From Hygrocybe punicea (lineage: Eukaryota; Basidiomycota; Agaricomycetes; Agaricales; Hygrophoraceae): a DNA stretch of 64,000 nt. The stretch spans positions 7,822,891 through 7,886,890 of the forward strand of contig OY744461.1 of assembly GCA_963556145.1 (NCBI GenBank), read 5' to 3'. Positions 10,914-22,612 of the stretch are shown in pieces. The notes under the pieces were generated by a model. That model was not told where the DNA came from, made no database searches, and saw nothing but the letters and a program-made list of their open reading frames with translations. Each line of letters starts with the position of its first letter. Position 1 is the stretch's first letter. A program made the position numbers and the translations under genes.

Positions 10914-13335
10914 TCAATCCTTTTCCCGCTTTTCCCCGTCAAAAAAAGCAACGAGCTGCCCGACTGCTACCTTCCCCCTCCCAGGTACTGGCATAGCGAT
11001 CTTCGGTCTCTCCTGCTTCCTCAGCACCAAAGGATCTATGAAGTTGTTTCCAGTCGGCGACATCAGATTGCCTCCATCGCCATCCATAATTCCTAAACCC
11101 AAGCGGTCTGTCGAGCGCGGACGCATACGTGCCGTCTTTATGGCCGGGGCCTTGAAGCTCTGGCTGTGAAGGGAGGAGAGACCGTAGACCGACTGAGCAC
11201 GAATTCGGGGAGCAGGAGGGGATGACCGAGGTGACAATGAAGGAGAAGGAGAGAATTTGGCGATCTTCTCATTGTCGTTGTTCTTGTTGTTCTTGTTGGC
11301 AGCTTGGGAAAGCCTAGCGGCAGCACTCTTGCCAATTGTGTCATCCTGGAACATGTCTTTATGCTGACAGTCTGAGCTGGTGTCGTCCGCACTGTCTGTA
11401 CCGTCATCGCTCGCCTCAGCCGGCGACGCTGAGAAGACCGCCGTCCCAATTGGGGCTGGTGATCGTGAGAGGAAAACAGGTGTATTCGCGTGCTGTTCTC
11501 GTCCTAAGGGTTCAGAAGGCGCGGTGATTGGCCCACCTAGCGCAACGGTATATCGCTTCCTTGGTGTGGGACTGATACTTTGAGCGTGAACAGGAGAAGA
11601 TTTTGGGGCCACGGGCCCCACAGCGGGCGCACTTGGTGAGGACGAACGGGGAAAAATGGACGAGGGGGACTGAGATGCGCCGAGGCCAGCCGAGGGAAGG
11701 CCAGATATCGAAACTCGTCGGGTGGCCGAAGTGACAGATGAAGGCGAACCGGCAGAAGAAGATAAAACCGTCTCATGTGAGTTCGCATAGTCTCCGGTCG
11801 GATATGGAAGACGCGCGCGTGACGCCCTAGACGATGTCATGGGTGGACTGGTGGATTCTCGCGCAGTGGCGGAAGCAAGTCGAGGCGTCTGTGGAGTAAC
11901 GGGTGGTAAAGAGCGGACAGCGTGGAAAGAAGTTGTCTGCGGAGCCGATGAAACTTGAGTAGACTGACGGGATGGTCCTGATGAGAGGTTCGCAGGGGCC
12001 GTTGCAAGCCTCGCCAACTCACGTCCCAGCTCTCCGACACGACCCTGGAGCTCGGAAACATCTTCTCGAATTTCATGGATTTCTTCGGCGACTGCACTTT
12101 GGGAAAGACCCGCATCTTGACGCTGTTCGGAATTCGACGCCATTTCCTTCTCTTTTTCCTTGTCTACCAGCCATTTTTCCACATCGCCCATTCGTTCTTC
12201 TAGAGCACGCACGTGGCCGACTGTCCATTTCTCAAGCTTTTCAAACCGTTTAGCAATGATAAGCAACGTTCCAGGAATATCGAGAGTACCCTGCGCATTA
12301 AATTGCGCATAAAGAAGGGAAGGTTCACTCGTGGGCGAGGATGAAGACGCGTTGCTCGACCGCATGGGAGAAGGCGTGAGATTGGGGGGCATACTTGACT
12401 GGTCCGGACGAGATGGAGTAGGGGAAGTGGGAGGCGCTGGAACAGGGCGTCGTTGTGGTGGAGCGACAGGTAATGCGAGATTAAGATACGCGGGATCCTG
12501 GTACTTCACCTGTGGAGCGGCAGGCCACTCCTTCTCCTTCTCTTTTCCCTTGCTGTTCTTCTTCTCCTTTTCTCGAGCCTTCGTTTCCTGAATGATTTGT
12601 TGGGCAGGCGTGAGTGGTTCTTTGGTTGGAGTTAACCTGTTTTTGGCGGCAATCCACCAACTGGGAGCTGTCTCTTTTTGTGAGGTTGCAGGAGAGGGAG
12701 GGTCGGGCAAGGTTTGGGACCGCCCAGGCGGAGGAGGAAGTGACTTTGGAGAATTGCCGCGGCTTGTCTGCATCATGGCGAACACTCTTTCTTCCACGAG
12801 CCTCCTCTCCTCCGCCTCTTGTGTTAGTATGCGTTCTGCCTCTCTTCTACTCCTATCACGCTCGCGCTCTGCTTCAGCCTCAATTTCGGCTTGCGTGGGA
12901 AGCGATCGTGGGGTCATGTTACCGACAAACGAACCCACACGCTGAGCGATATTGGCTGCAAACTGAGATACAGAGGATGTTGGTGAGGGCGAACGCCATG
13001 TCACATCGTTATCGTCCTCCTCTCCATCACCATCATCATCTTCGATGCCCGTAAAAGTATTGGGGATGAACCCATTCCGAAGAGGGGAGGGCGGACGCCC
13101 TGGTCTCTGAGATGCAAGTGCTGGTGAGGGCTAAAAACAAAGCGAAAACGCGTGCATTAGTCCCATCCCAAGTGGATGAAGAGGAAACGCATACAGGACT
13201 GAGCGAAGGCTGTGTGGGTATAGCAGGGGAGGGTTTGCGTTTTGGTTGCTTGAGTCCCGGTGTTCCTGACGGGTCGTTTGAGGAACCGGACATGGATAGA
13301 TACAAGGACGACGTTTCTGACGATGAGGAAGCCAT
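10914..13335 (-). CDS. Low-complexity coiled-coil protein, uncharacterised
   Basis: Two exons, 13195-13335 and 10914-13130, with an intron of 64 bp (donor GTATGC, branch GACTAAT, acceptor TTTTTAG), giving 785 residues. The N-terminus is Ser-rich, followed by an acidic patch (GEEDDNDV). Charged helical segments lie near residues 120-170 (repeated EAERERDR-like) and 330-430 (RFEKLEKWTVGHVRALEERMGD, with heptad spacing). The rest is Ser/Pro-rich and probably disordered, ending GKVAVGQLVAFFDGEKREKD. The helical core and disordered flanks suggest a scaffold, but I do not recognise a named family. It is divergent from LCB1, with 478 bp between start codons. Confidence 0.75.
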
Positions 13336-13813
13336 CGCGGCTGAGCGCTGAGCGCTTGCTGGAAGTTGGGAACAGTCCCAGTCTGGTTATGTCATCACGT
13401 GCCAGTACAATTGTCGAGAGACAAATTTCAAACTTGCGCAATACCCAATTCATTAAATGGGCCCTGGGCTCCCAGTTCAGCCACGAAAGGTATTCAGCAA
13501 TTCTACTCCCTTCACTCGAACACCGCGAGGCCCTACCAAGGATCCTTGATCCAGGTTCTGGTCTAAGTATGACATGGGTGAAACAATCCCAAGACTGATG
13601 AAGACTGGCGAGCAGCAACTTCAAGACTACGGTGATAATCCACTGAACCGGTACTAGTCATATGTTACCACGAGAGTGGCTCGGAAACGATGCCTGAGGC
13701 AGCATGTTCTTGATATGTAAATTATCTATGAGCAAGACTTCAAGTGGGGAGCTGTAGTTTCGAATTATTTATTTGTACTAATTACTAAGGGCCACGAACT
13801 TCACCCGCCTCTG
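13336..13813. promoter_or_regulatory. Divergent intergenic region (coiled-coil gene / LCB1)
   Basis: 478 bp between two start codons facing away from each other, so it must hold both promoters. No clear TATA box or known operator is visible. Confidence 0.4.
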
Positions 13814-15716
13814 ATGGCCAGCCCAACGTCCACTTTGGAACCACTTTTCATTCTTTTATCATATTCTTGGGCAACACTAGAGACTGCGTTCTACAAAATA
13901 CCAGGTTCTGCAGTCGTTGCACGTTACGTCAAGTCTTCGCACCAAAATGATCCGGGCAGGACCGTTCTCGAACTCATACTGATAATATTTGCTATTCGCA
14001 CTTTGTTGCAGTCTCGTACACGAGCAGACCCTAAACATTTTATTTTGTTCACCGACAAGGTATCTATTGGCTTGACGATTATCCAACATCCATCATTTCT
14101 CTCAACACGCGTATCAGGAGATTGACGAACTTGTGGACGAATGGAGTCCGGAACCACTCGCCCAACCTCTAGATGCGGACGAGCAGGCAGAATTAGCCGC
14201 CGTTCCTGTTGTTGCAGGTCCCAATGGCCCCAAGCCAAAACTGCTGAGCACGGGAAAACCCGTTGCTAACCTCGCGAGCTTCAATTTCACCGGTCTTTCT
14301 GGCAACGAGCATATCAAGGAGCGGGCAATCGACACACTTCGAAAATACGGTTTGGGAAGCTGTGGTCCCCCAGGCTTTTACGGCACCGTTGGTACGTATG
14401 CGTCTGGACGTTCCAGAGAACGTGAAATAACGAGTTATCGATAGATGTGCACATGGACCTCGAGCGTGATATCGCTGACTTCATTGGGACAGAGGCGGCT
14501 ATCATATACTCCCAAGGGTTCTCCACGATTTCCTCAGTCATACCTGCATTTTGCAAACGAGGTGACATTATTGTGGCTGACAGTGGTGTCAATTTTGCCA
14601 TTCAAAAGGGTATCCAGATCTCGCGTTCAACTATAAGGTGGTATAATCACAATGATCTGAAGAGCCTTGAAGAGGTGCTGGAGAGCGTGGCGAAGGATGC
14701 AAGAAAGAAGAGGGCTCCGTTAACCCGCCGGTTCATTGTCACAGAGGGCATATTTGCAAAAGATGGGGCGATGGTTGATCTCCCAAAACTCGTTCGTTGT
14801 AATCTTTGCTCATGATTCTTGACTCAGCGCGAACTGATCGATTTTTTTTTAGGTTGAACTAAAATTCAAACACAAATTCCGACTCATGCTTGACGAGGGA
14901 ATTTCTTTCGGTACAGTGGGTAGGACTGGTCGTGGTTTGACTGAACTATATAATGTTCCCGTGCGCATCCATCGGTGGACTGTCTGCGTGTGATCATTGA
15001 CTTGTGAAATTTCTAGGCCTCCAAAGTAGACATGCTTCTCGGCTCCATTGCGAATGGTCTTTGCTCTTCCGGTGGGTTCTGCGCTGGCTCTAGAAACGTC
15101 GTCGAACATCAGGTCCGAATTTCTAATCTCACCTGACCACAAAAATGGCTCACCTCAATTCTAACAGCGCATCAACGGATCAGCCTTTGTATTCTCCGCG
15201 TCCATGCCTTCCCTGCTCGCAGTCAGCGCCTCTGAGGGGATCAACATACTCCGAAGCACGCCCTCAATCCTCTCTGCGCTTCAGGACAACATTCAGGCCG
15301 CCCGTGCCATCCTCGACAAGGTCGACTGCATCACCATCTCTTCGCATCCCGCCAGCCCCATCATTCACATTCACGCGCGTCCGCTTTCTCCAGCCACTCT
15401 CCACCCGCCTCCCTTCTCGCCATCGTCCCCGCCGTCCATGTCGCGCAAGCTCTTGAATTCGACCCCGATAATCTCGCCAGATGCACCGCAGTTTGACGCG
15501 GAACTGGAGGAGAAGTTGCTGCAAGATGTTGTGGACGAGGCTCTGGCGCAAGGGGTGATGATCACGCGAGCCAAGTTTTTGAGGAGCCAGGAGGCCATGG
15601 AGCCGAGACCGAGCATTCGGCTGGCTATGACGAGTGCATTCACAAGGAAGGAAACGGAGAAGGCTGTTGGGGTTGTCAAGGCGGCGCTTGTGAAGGTCTT
15701 GGGGAAGCGGAGGTAA
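13814..15716 (+). CDS. LCB1: Serine palmitoyltransferase subunit LCB1
   Basis: Six exons: 13814-14059, 14118-14391, 14445-14791, 14853-14960, 15017-15112 and 15168-15716; 539 residues. The product is the LCB1/SPTLC1 subunit of the ER serine palmitoyltransferase, which condenses serine with palmitoyl-CoA in the first step of sphingolipid synthesis. A hydrophobic N-terminal segment ([12 protein letters not shown]) should be the membrane anchor. The aminotransferase fold is marked by [55 protein letters not shown] and SGGFCAG...[19 protein letters not shown]. As is normal for LCB1 there is no pyridoxal-phosphate lysine at the usual site; LCB2 supplies it. The donor of intron 3 (GTTCGT) is weak but is the only one that keeps the frame. 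Confidence 0.93.
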
Positions 15717-15833
15717 GATTTGCCAGGGGTCGCGTTGCTGATTCTTGTTTGGCATTGCCATCTAATCCAAACTACACTAAACAAGACAAATAATATTGCT
15801 TATGCATCGGCCCGGCCATCCGTGAGTTAGAAT

Positions 15834-17039
15834 ATGGGCTTTTCTTATATCATCGGTAGGTGTAAATAAGGCCTATTGACAAGAGGTATTGATGAACGGT
15901 TTGCAACTAGAACACATGGAGGAAGATGAAGACACACCGGCGTCTATTCCACCATGGGTCGAGCTAGAGTACGCGGTCGGTTGTGATATACGGAACCTAC
16001 CAGCGTTTCTGCCCTTTCACCTCTTTTTTTTTTTTGGAAATAGCATATGCGTTCTCTGATAGGGCCTGATTCGCAAATTCATTTTGCCCATCTCTCGCAC
16101 TCGTCCCGGGAGACTCTCGCTGCGGCGTTGGAGAGAGGAGCTCAAGGGGTCGATTTGGCGAATAACGTGTTTTGCCATACAGCCGGAATGCTGGGATTGA
16201 TCAAGGAATCGACCCGGGGCGCGTCTATAGAGACCGTCTGCCTCCTGGACCCTAAAGCTGAAACGGCGCTTTCACCGGAAGACGGAGACGGGCGATTCGG
16301 GTGGTTTCTATTTGGGGTCAGTGCGATACTTTTTATCTTTCAAAGATCACCGTTCAACCCCCATCTCTTGTTGGTTTGACGTCGCTATTATTACTGACGA
16401 CGACGACGACGACGACGGCCATCTCCCGGCGACAAACAGGGCATCCTTGGTACGGTTTCCCCTTTTCTTTGACCATTGGAAAAATCTAACAAGTTACAAC
16501 AGGTGATGATCCTCCTCGCGACCGGACTGCAGAGCTCCGTGCTCTCGGGTTTCCCACACGCCATCTGGGGCCTATCCAGATGACCACGGATACCGCTGTC
16601 GGCGTCACCAATCGGGTCGTTCAGGACAAAGGTTTTTCTTTCTTTCTTCTCACCAATATCATCGCGTCAGATGATAATACCCCCCATTCTAAACTTATCT
16701 TTCTGCTATGGGGCTAGTCCCCCTCACAGAGATCCCATACATCGTGCGTAAACCATCAACATGGCATGGGCAGTTTTTTATATATGTATTACTAAACTCA
16801 GGACTACCCGACAATCACGTTCAACCCAAGGGAAAGCATAGAAATGCCATTTAGTGAGTTTTACCTCGTTTTAACCTCACCTATCCATTTCTGATGAAAC
16901 ACTTGTTGGGACGATTATTGTTATTATTATTGTTATCATTATTATTATAGGATACATCGCCGTCGCAGACAAACCACTCCTGCCACCCGGGATGCGCGAA
17001 TTGATGTACGATGACCTCAACAAGAGCTTCGAGTTTTAA
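15834..17039 (+). CDS. SFM1: SPOUT-family protein arginine methyltransferase (Sfm1-like)
   Basis: Eight exons: 15834-15855, 15911-15975, 16044-16316, 16440-16449, 16503-16631, 16718-16743, 16802-16853 and 16951-17039; 221 residues, close to the 213 of yeast Sfm1. Conserved blocks appear in order: YIIEHMEE, VCLLDP, FGWFLFGGILGDDPPRDRT, QMTTDTA, IPYIDYPTITFNP, EMPFRYI and LPPGM. Yeast Sfm1 uses S-adenosylmethionine to methylate an arginine of ribosomal protein Rps3. The GGILGDD motif is assembled across a 10-nt microexon (16440-16449), and the match to the family fixes that splice choice. It starts 117 bp past the LCB1 stop on the same strand. Confidence 0.9.
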
Positions 17040-17555
17040 GCAAGCTACATATAGAGAGGCTTTCCACACAAAAACTCCAATTGAAACGTGACATCCTTAG
17101 TTCTCTTCTATATCCTTCCCCTCTTCCTTTGACTCTCATTTGATCCATTACACTTTACAATCCTTCTACAGACATCATATTAGTTGCATTGCAATTTGAG
17201 CCATGTTATTCTCTCCTTTTAACCCACGAAGCACTTGTTTCCATCTTGCAAGCCATCTCCCTGAGGCAGCTTGACCTCGACACCAAGGTTAATTCACTTG
17301 TGTAACCATGCAATTAAGGGGAAAAAAAAAAAGAAAGACTTGGAATGCCAAAAAACAAAAAAAGAAGTGTGGAAAACAAAACTATGAGAGTACCGGTATG
17401 AGTTCATGAGTTCATTTTGACGTGATTATATCTCCCCGCAACATACAACAACAACAACAGCAACAAAGCAGAAACAAAGCAAACATTTCCTCCCTCCTCC
17501 CTGGACCCTGATCAAAAAAAGAACGACCGCAAGCTTGAGATTAACTAGTCACCCC
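17040..17555. other. Convergent 3' region (SFM1 / ATG1)
   Basis: 516 bp between two converging stop codons. It contains A-rich runs around 17315-17370 and CAACAA repeats near 17446-17470, probably untranslated 3' sequence. No further gene seen. Confidence 0.4.
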
Positions 17556-20500
17556 TTACGCCGTCAAAGGGTGCGACGGATGCTGCGACGGATGCTGCTG
17601 CTGCTGCTGCTGCTGCACTTCCCACGGCGGCGGGTACCGAGCAACATCCACGAGATTCTGGTCCGCGCGAGCATCACTGAGCCTATCCCGATCATTCATC
17701 GCCATCCGTGCACGACACCGTACAAGTCGTAGCTTTGTCCTCTTGATCCCTGATACCAAAATATATATAAATATAAATATAAATACTGGAAAATTAGGAA
17801 AGTGTGGGGGGGGGGAGGAAAGGGGAAACTTTTCACTTACACGTAGCGATCGTCGCACGGTCTTCCTCCATGAACGGGTTCCCCGTCTGCAACAGATCTT
17901 CTTGTAGAGCGTACAAACACCACAACGACTCTTCATACAACTTCTCGCATTCATCCGGGGCTGCCGCCTGGTCTAACAGTTCTTTTCGTGCCGCAGTCCG
18001 ACTCTATCGTTCATCCACCAACGAAGCAAAGGTTGGTATGTATGTATGTATACGCCAAAAACACACAAACACAAACGGACACTCACCAGCATGAGTGCAC
18101 GGTCATACACCAACTGGTCTAGCCAGCTCTTCGGCCCGTCATACTGAGCTGGCAACCACGTCTTGACCAACGCCGCCCGGTCATTGCATTTTATGAAATG
18201 CTCCTTGAACCACGTCAGCGCTAAAAAAAGAAAAAAAACATAAAAAGACATGACACCAAAAAAAATAAAAATAAAGGCACTAAAAAACGAAGAACACAAA
18301 AAAACATCAGTAAAAAATAAAAAACGCACCAACATCAAACCCCTCACTAACCACGAAAAAACCCTCATCCTCATCCTCATCCTCATCCTCCGCCTGCTGC
18401 CCCTCCTTCCCCCTACCACCACCACCCACCACCGGAGACGGCGACCTCCTCATCCTAACATGCTCCTGATACCCCCTCAACCTATCTATCCCCTTCTGCG
18501 AAAACGACATCAAGAGCATGTACACCGCAACGCACGTCACGGCGTTATACTCGGCCTCGATGTCCGCGTTCCGTCGCCGCATCGCGTGTTTCTCGGCCTC
18601 GCCTTCGCGTTTCGTGAATTTGGTCGGGTCCGGGAGTGGTTCTGTTGTGTTTGTGTAGGTGTTGGTGTGGGTGTAGGTGTAAGCGGTGTGTAAGTGTAAG
18701 CGGTAGGTGTAGGTGTGTAAATAGGTGTAAGTGGGTGTGTCGAGGAATTATATCCATTCATTCATTCATTCATTCCAACAACAACAAAAAAAAAACTCAC
18801 TTTGTGGTACAGCCTTGACATATTCATACATCTCATCCGCCCAATTGGTAAGCACCTCCGTCTTCTGCGCGAGCTCTTCAAGCGCCGCCAGCAACGCGTC
18901 TTCCACCGGATCACGCTCGGGCCCACCACCACCACCACCGATTTGCAGCGGTCTCAGTCTCGGTGACGACGACGACGACGAGGTCCGTTGATGCGGGTAC
19001 GGGCGTAACGATCCAGGATGGCTCACATTGGTGGCACGATGGGTGCTCCCAGCAGCCCCAGCAGTACCGACAGTACCGACAGTGATATTAGCATTAGCAG
19101 CAGTAGCATTTGCATTTGCAGTACCGACAGTAGTATTAGCAGCAGCAGCAGCGGTCGTCGTAGCCGCAGATGCACCAAAGAGCTTCTTAGACGCGAGACT
19201 TAGCGCACGGTTGAGCGCATTGGAGGCTGCGCGGGATGCTACGCTCGATGGGGAGGACGAGAGGGGTGGGGCGTTTGGGTGGGGTGGTGGGGGGAATGTC
19301 GTATGCGTATTCGTATTCGTATTCGTAGTTGTTGGAGCAGTGACAGCAGTGGCAGTGGCAGTGGCAGTGGCAGTGGCCACGTGCTGACGATGTGTGGGTG
19401 AAATGGGGTATGTTGTGCCATTTTTGTGATGAGGAGGAGAAGCCGGTGTTGATGATGACGATGACGGGAATGGGTGGAGCGGGAGACGGCGGGCTGCGCT
19501 TATTTCTGGTTATTTCGGTGGAGGGGGGGACAAATTTTTTTTTGGTTAATAAAATGGGAGTAGTATCAAGGAGAAACTAACGAACAAACAAAACCCAAAA
19601 AAAAAAAAAAAAAAAACTCACCATCGACAGCTTGGTTAAACTCGACTGCACGGGTGTCTCCGACCAAGACGTATGAGCGCCGGAGTAAGCCGTCTTCTTC
19701 GGTTTCGCCAGGGATGATTGAGCCTTCTGTGGATAATGGTTTGGGGGGACGGCGGCGTGGGGATGACGATGTGTTGTTTTTGTTGTTGTTGTGGGACGGA
19801 TATCTGAGAATGCGTTGTTATATATATAGAAGAGAATAAAGAGAACATGCCTGATATCGTCGTCAGTGGTGATGGTGTTGTTGTTGTTGTTGTTGTGTGG
19901 TGGTGAAGTCCCACCAAGCAAACCGTCTCTTCTATTCCTAAAGTTGAACTTGCTGGGAGGGATCATAGCGTTTGGGTCTAGGACCTCTGGTGGGATGACG
20001 CGGTGGTTTTCGGGGATGGCGGGTGCATGTCCTGCCGACCAGGGTTTGTTGCTGTTGTTGTTGTTGTCCGCGACGAGGAGGTTGTCGTGTTGGCGTTTTC
20101 CGCGATCGGTGGTGGTTGCGTTGGCAGAAGGCGTCGATGCAGATGCAGAAGGGGAAGCAGGGGGCGGAGAATAATCACGGGGGGATGACGAAGATATGGA
20201 TGGTCTCGGGAACTTTGATCTCGCCAACGCAGTGCTTCCAAAGAAGTCGTCGAAGCTGGACCGTTCAGCAGGGTTCCTTTTGAGAAGACTGCGAATGAGC
20301 TTCTTGATGTCGCTCGGGACCGTTTGTGTTTGTGTTTGGGTTTGGGTTTGGGTTTGAGGATGGGTGTCGGCGGAAGTAGGATTGCGTTGGGAGTGAGAGT
20401 GAGATTGAGGGTCCTCGTCTGGGAATTTGACACCTTTGGAGTTTTCAATCTTTTTGAGGAGCTCCATGTGGTTTTGAGCGCGAAAGGGTGCTTTTCCGAC

Positions 20501-21480
20501 TGCCATTTCGTATAGGACTGCGCCCACTGACCAGAGGTCTGCTTTGGCGTCGTATTTCTCGTAGCGCAGGATTTCTGGTGCCATGTATAGTCTAGGAGTG
20601 AGTGAGTGAGTGAGTGAGTGAGTTAGTGAGTGAGTGAGTTAGTGAGTGAGTGAGGTAATTGCGGTTGTGGTAGACGTACGGAGAGCCACAGAGAGTTTCG
20701 GCCAACATTGCGTTTGGGAGAGAACGGGCAAAGCCGAAATCGGCGACTTTGAGGATGGGCACGCCTAGTGGATGGCCTTTGGCTAGTTCTTCTGGAGATG
20801 CCGGATTTAGAAGGAGGTTCTAAGGATAGTGTCAGGAGTAAGCAAAGGTTGGGTGGGAAGGGGCTGAACCTGTGGTTTTATGTCCCTGTGGATGAGGTTG
20901 CGCTGTCGCATGAACTTGAGAGCGCGGGCTGTGGAGAAGAGATGAGAAGAGAGGAAATAGGGAGTGAGAGGGCTGACCGAGTTGTCGCAAGAAGCTGCGG
21001 ACGACTATCTCGTCGAGACCGCCGGACTGTGGATGTGGGTAGTATTGGAGGGCTGCAGCAGGGGAAGGCGAGTACTCGAGACCGTCGACTCTGCCGCGTT
21101 TCTTGATGTAGTTTGTGAGGTCGCCGCCTGCGCAGTATTCCATGATGAGGTAAATGTTGCGTTCTGCGCGCTGTGGGGGGGATGAGTGTAGTTGAGAAGT
21201 GGATGAAGAGCGAGGGACATACGACGATGTCTATGAGTTTTGTTATGTGACGGTGGGAGAGAGACTTGAGGATGTCGATTTCGGACTGGAGGTTGTCGAA
21301 TAGTTTAGCGGTGAGGATGTCGCGTCTTATAGTTTTTACGGCGACCTGAGCGCTTGAGTGCTGGTGGTAGCCTTTGAATACGGTGGCGAAGGATCCTTTT
21401 CCGATGTCAGCGACGATGATGTACGGCTTTACCTCGTCTTCCTCTTCGGCTGATAGACGTCTGGCGGCAGTGGCAGGCAT
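17556..21480 (-). CDS. ATG1: Autophagy serine/threonine kinase Atg1 (ULK homologue)
   Basis: Eleven exons: 21223-21480, 20978-21170, 20870-20928, 20680-20819, 19851-20591, 19622-19803, 18801-19505, 18330-18641, 18087-18220, 17841-18003 and 17556-17749; 1,026 residues. Atg1 starts autophagosome formation together with Atg13 and Atg17. The kinase domain has [15 protein letters not shown] (Lys49), HRDIKPQN (Asp166), DFGFA (Asp197) and SPLYMAPE, plus the Atg1-type insert between MEYCAGGDL and [16 protein letters not shown] Ser/Pro/Asn-rich middle follows, then the C-terminal conserved part ([19 protein letters not shown], the SLASKKLFG region, a helical end [14 protein letters not shown]) and a short poly-Gln tail. 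One intron (19804-19850) has a GC donor. Two introns contain expanded simple repeats. Confidence 0.93.
18642..18800. repeat. GTGTAGGTGTAAG minisatellite in an ATG1 intron
   Basis: This intron is 159 bp, longer than its neighbours, and is made mostly of degenerate GTGTAGGTGTAAG-like units on the plus strand, followed by four ATTC repeats. Confidence 0.7.
20595..20653. repeat. (GAGT)n microsatellite in an ATG1 intron
   Basis: About fourteen GAGT/TAGT tetranucleotides next to the acceptor of the intron at 20592-20679. It lies between the branch region and the acceptor of the intron that splits the SPLY motif, so length changes could affect splicing. Confidence 0.8.
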
Positions 21481-21651
21481 TGGTACGAGAAAGGAACGAC
21501 CGAAAATGGAACAACGCTACCGCACAACGACGCCCAATTCGAGTCGATCACAAACGATTGCCCCGATTCGCATCGCTTTCTTTTCCAAAATATATATATA
21601 TTTCCTTTCTCTTCCACAACCATTCCAATCCACCCATCCACTCCTTTCTAA
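21481..21651. promoter_or_regulatory. Short bidirectional promoter, ATG1 / Clp1-like gene
   Basis: Only 171 bp separate the ATG1 start (minus) from the Clp1-like start (plus). A TATA-rich stretch at about 21587-21603 lies some 50-65 bp before the plus-strand start. I looked for the mating-factor site reported upstream of mushroom clp1 genes (GATG, nine bases, ACA) and did not find it on either strand. Confidence 0.55.
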
Positions 21652-22612
21652 ATGTTCCACGTCCAAAACTCGTTCCCCCAACCCCAACAATCCTACCACC
21701 ACCACCACCACCACCACCACCGCCAACCCCACTCTCGCATCCCAAACCCCACCCTCCACCTTCCCAGAACCCTCTCTCGTCCCCCCTTCCAAGACATCGC
21801 AACCGATGCAATCCTCGCAGTCGCTCCTGATCTCTCCGACGTCCCTCCAGAGTACATCCGTCGCGGTCTTCGCGTAAAGGCGACCCAGTATGTCCCTTCT
21901 CCAACCCATCCTCTCTAGCTCTCCTCCTCACACACAAATCCCCTTCAGAATGCAGTCTGGCATATCCGCCCTCTCCCCATCCCACATGCCCTCTTCCCTT
22001 CAAAAATCTCATCTCCCTCCTTACCTCACAATCCCAATTCGCGTCCCTGCATCCTCCCCCGCCGCTCCCTCTTACCCATCCCACATCCTCGCCCTCTCCT
22101 CCTCAAAATCTTCCTCCCCCTCAGACTCTCTCCCTCTCTTCCCAGTACACTCCCTCGTCCTCGCTTCCCACTGCGCAAATCTCCCCCGCCTCCCTCCCTC
22201 TTCCCCCCAATCCGCCGCCACATCTCTCGTTCTCCCCGTCCTCCCCCTCACCCTCCCCAGCCCAGCAGCCTTCCCTCTCCTCCTTGCCTACATTTACTCC
22301 CACGCCCTCCCCGCCCTCCTCTCGGGTCTCCTCCCCTTCCCACCCACCTTCACTCAGTCCCTCGCTTCCCCTCACGCCCACGCCACACTCAACGAGACTC
22401 TCGCTTCCGGCCCAAAGCTTCATCAGCTCTCCGTATTCCTCTGCACTCACGCAAAGGGCTCCCTACAAACTCTCACCGCCCACGCAGGCCACGTCACTGC
22501 CCTCTGGCGCAACGCAGCCGCACTCGGCGTCTACGAGCCCGAACTCTGGGACGCCATGGACCTCGCTTGGGAGGTCGTCCTCGGTGCACTCAACCTCGCA
22601 GCAGCCCTTTAA
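21652..22612 (+). CDS. Clp1-like sexual-development regulator (candidate)
   Basis: Two exons, 21652-21887 and 21949-22612 (donor GTATGT, acceptor TTCAG), 299 residues. The N-terminus has a run of eight histidines. A conserved-looking part starts at VPPEYIRRGLRVKATQMQSGISAL and continues through HSLVLASHCANLPRLP, a Leu/Pro-rich stretch, and HVTALWRNAAALGVYEPELWDAMDLAWEVVLGALNL. This pattern resembles the Clp1 family, needed for clamp-cell or dikaryon development in Coprinopsis and Ustilago; Clp1 has no known enzymatic fold. I base the call on memory of the family, not an alignment. The low-complexity composition makes long antisense frames that should be ignored. Confidence 0.6.

Noticed and set aside
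13157..13624. 155-codon minus-strand frame upstream of the coiled-coil gene
   Set aside because: It overlaps the real first exon and intron in another frame and lacks any motif.
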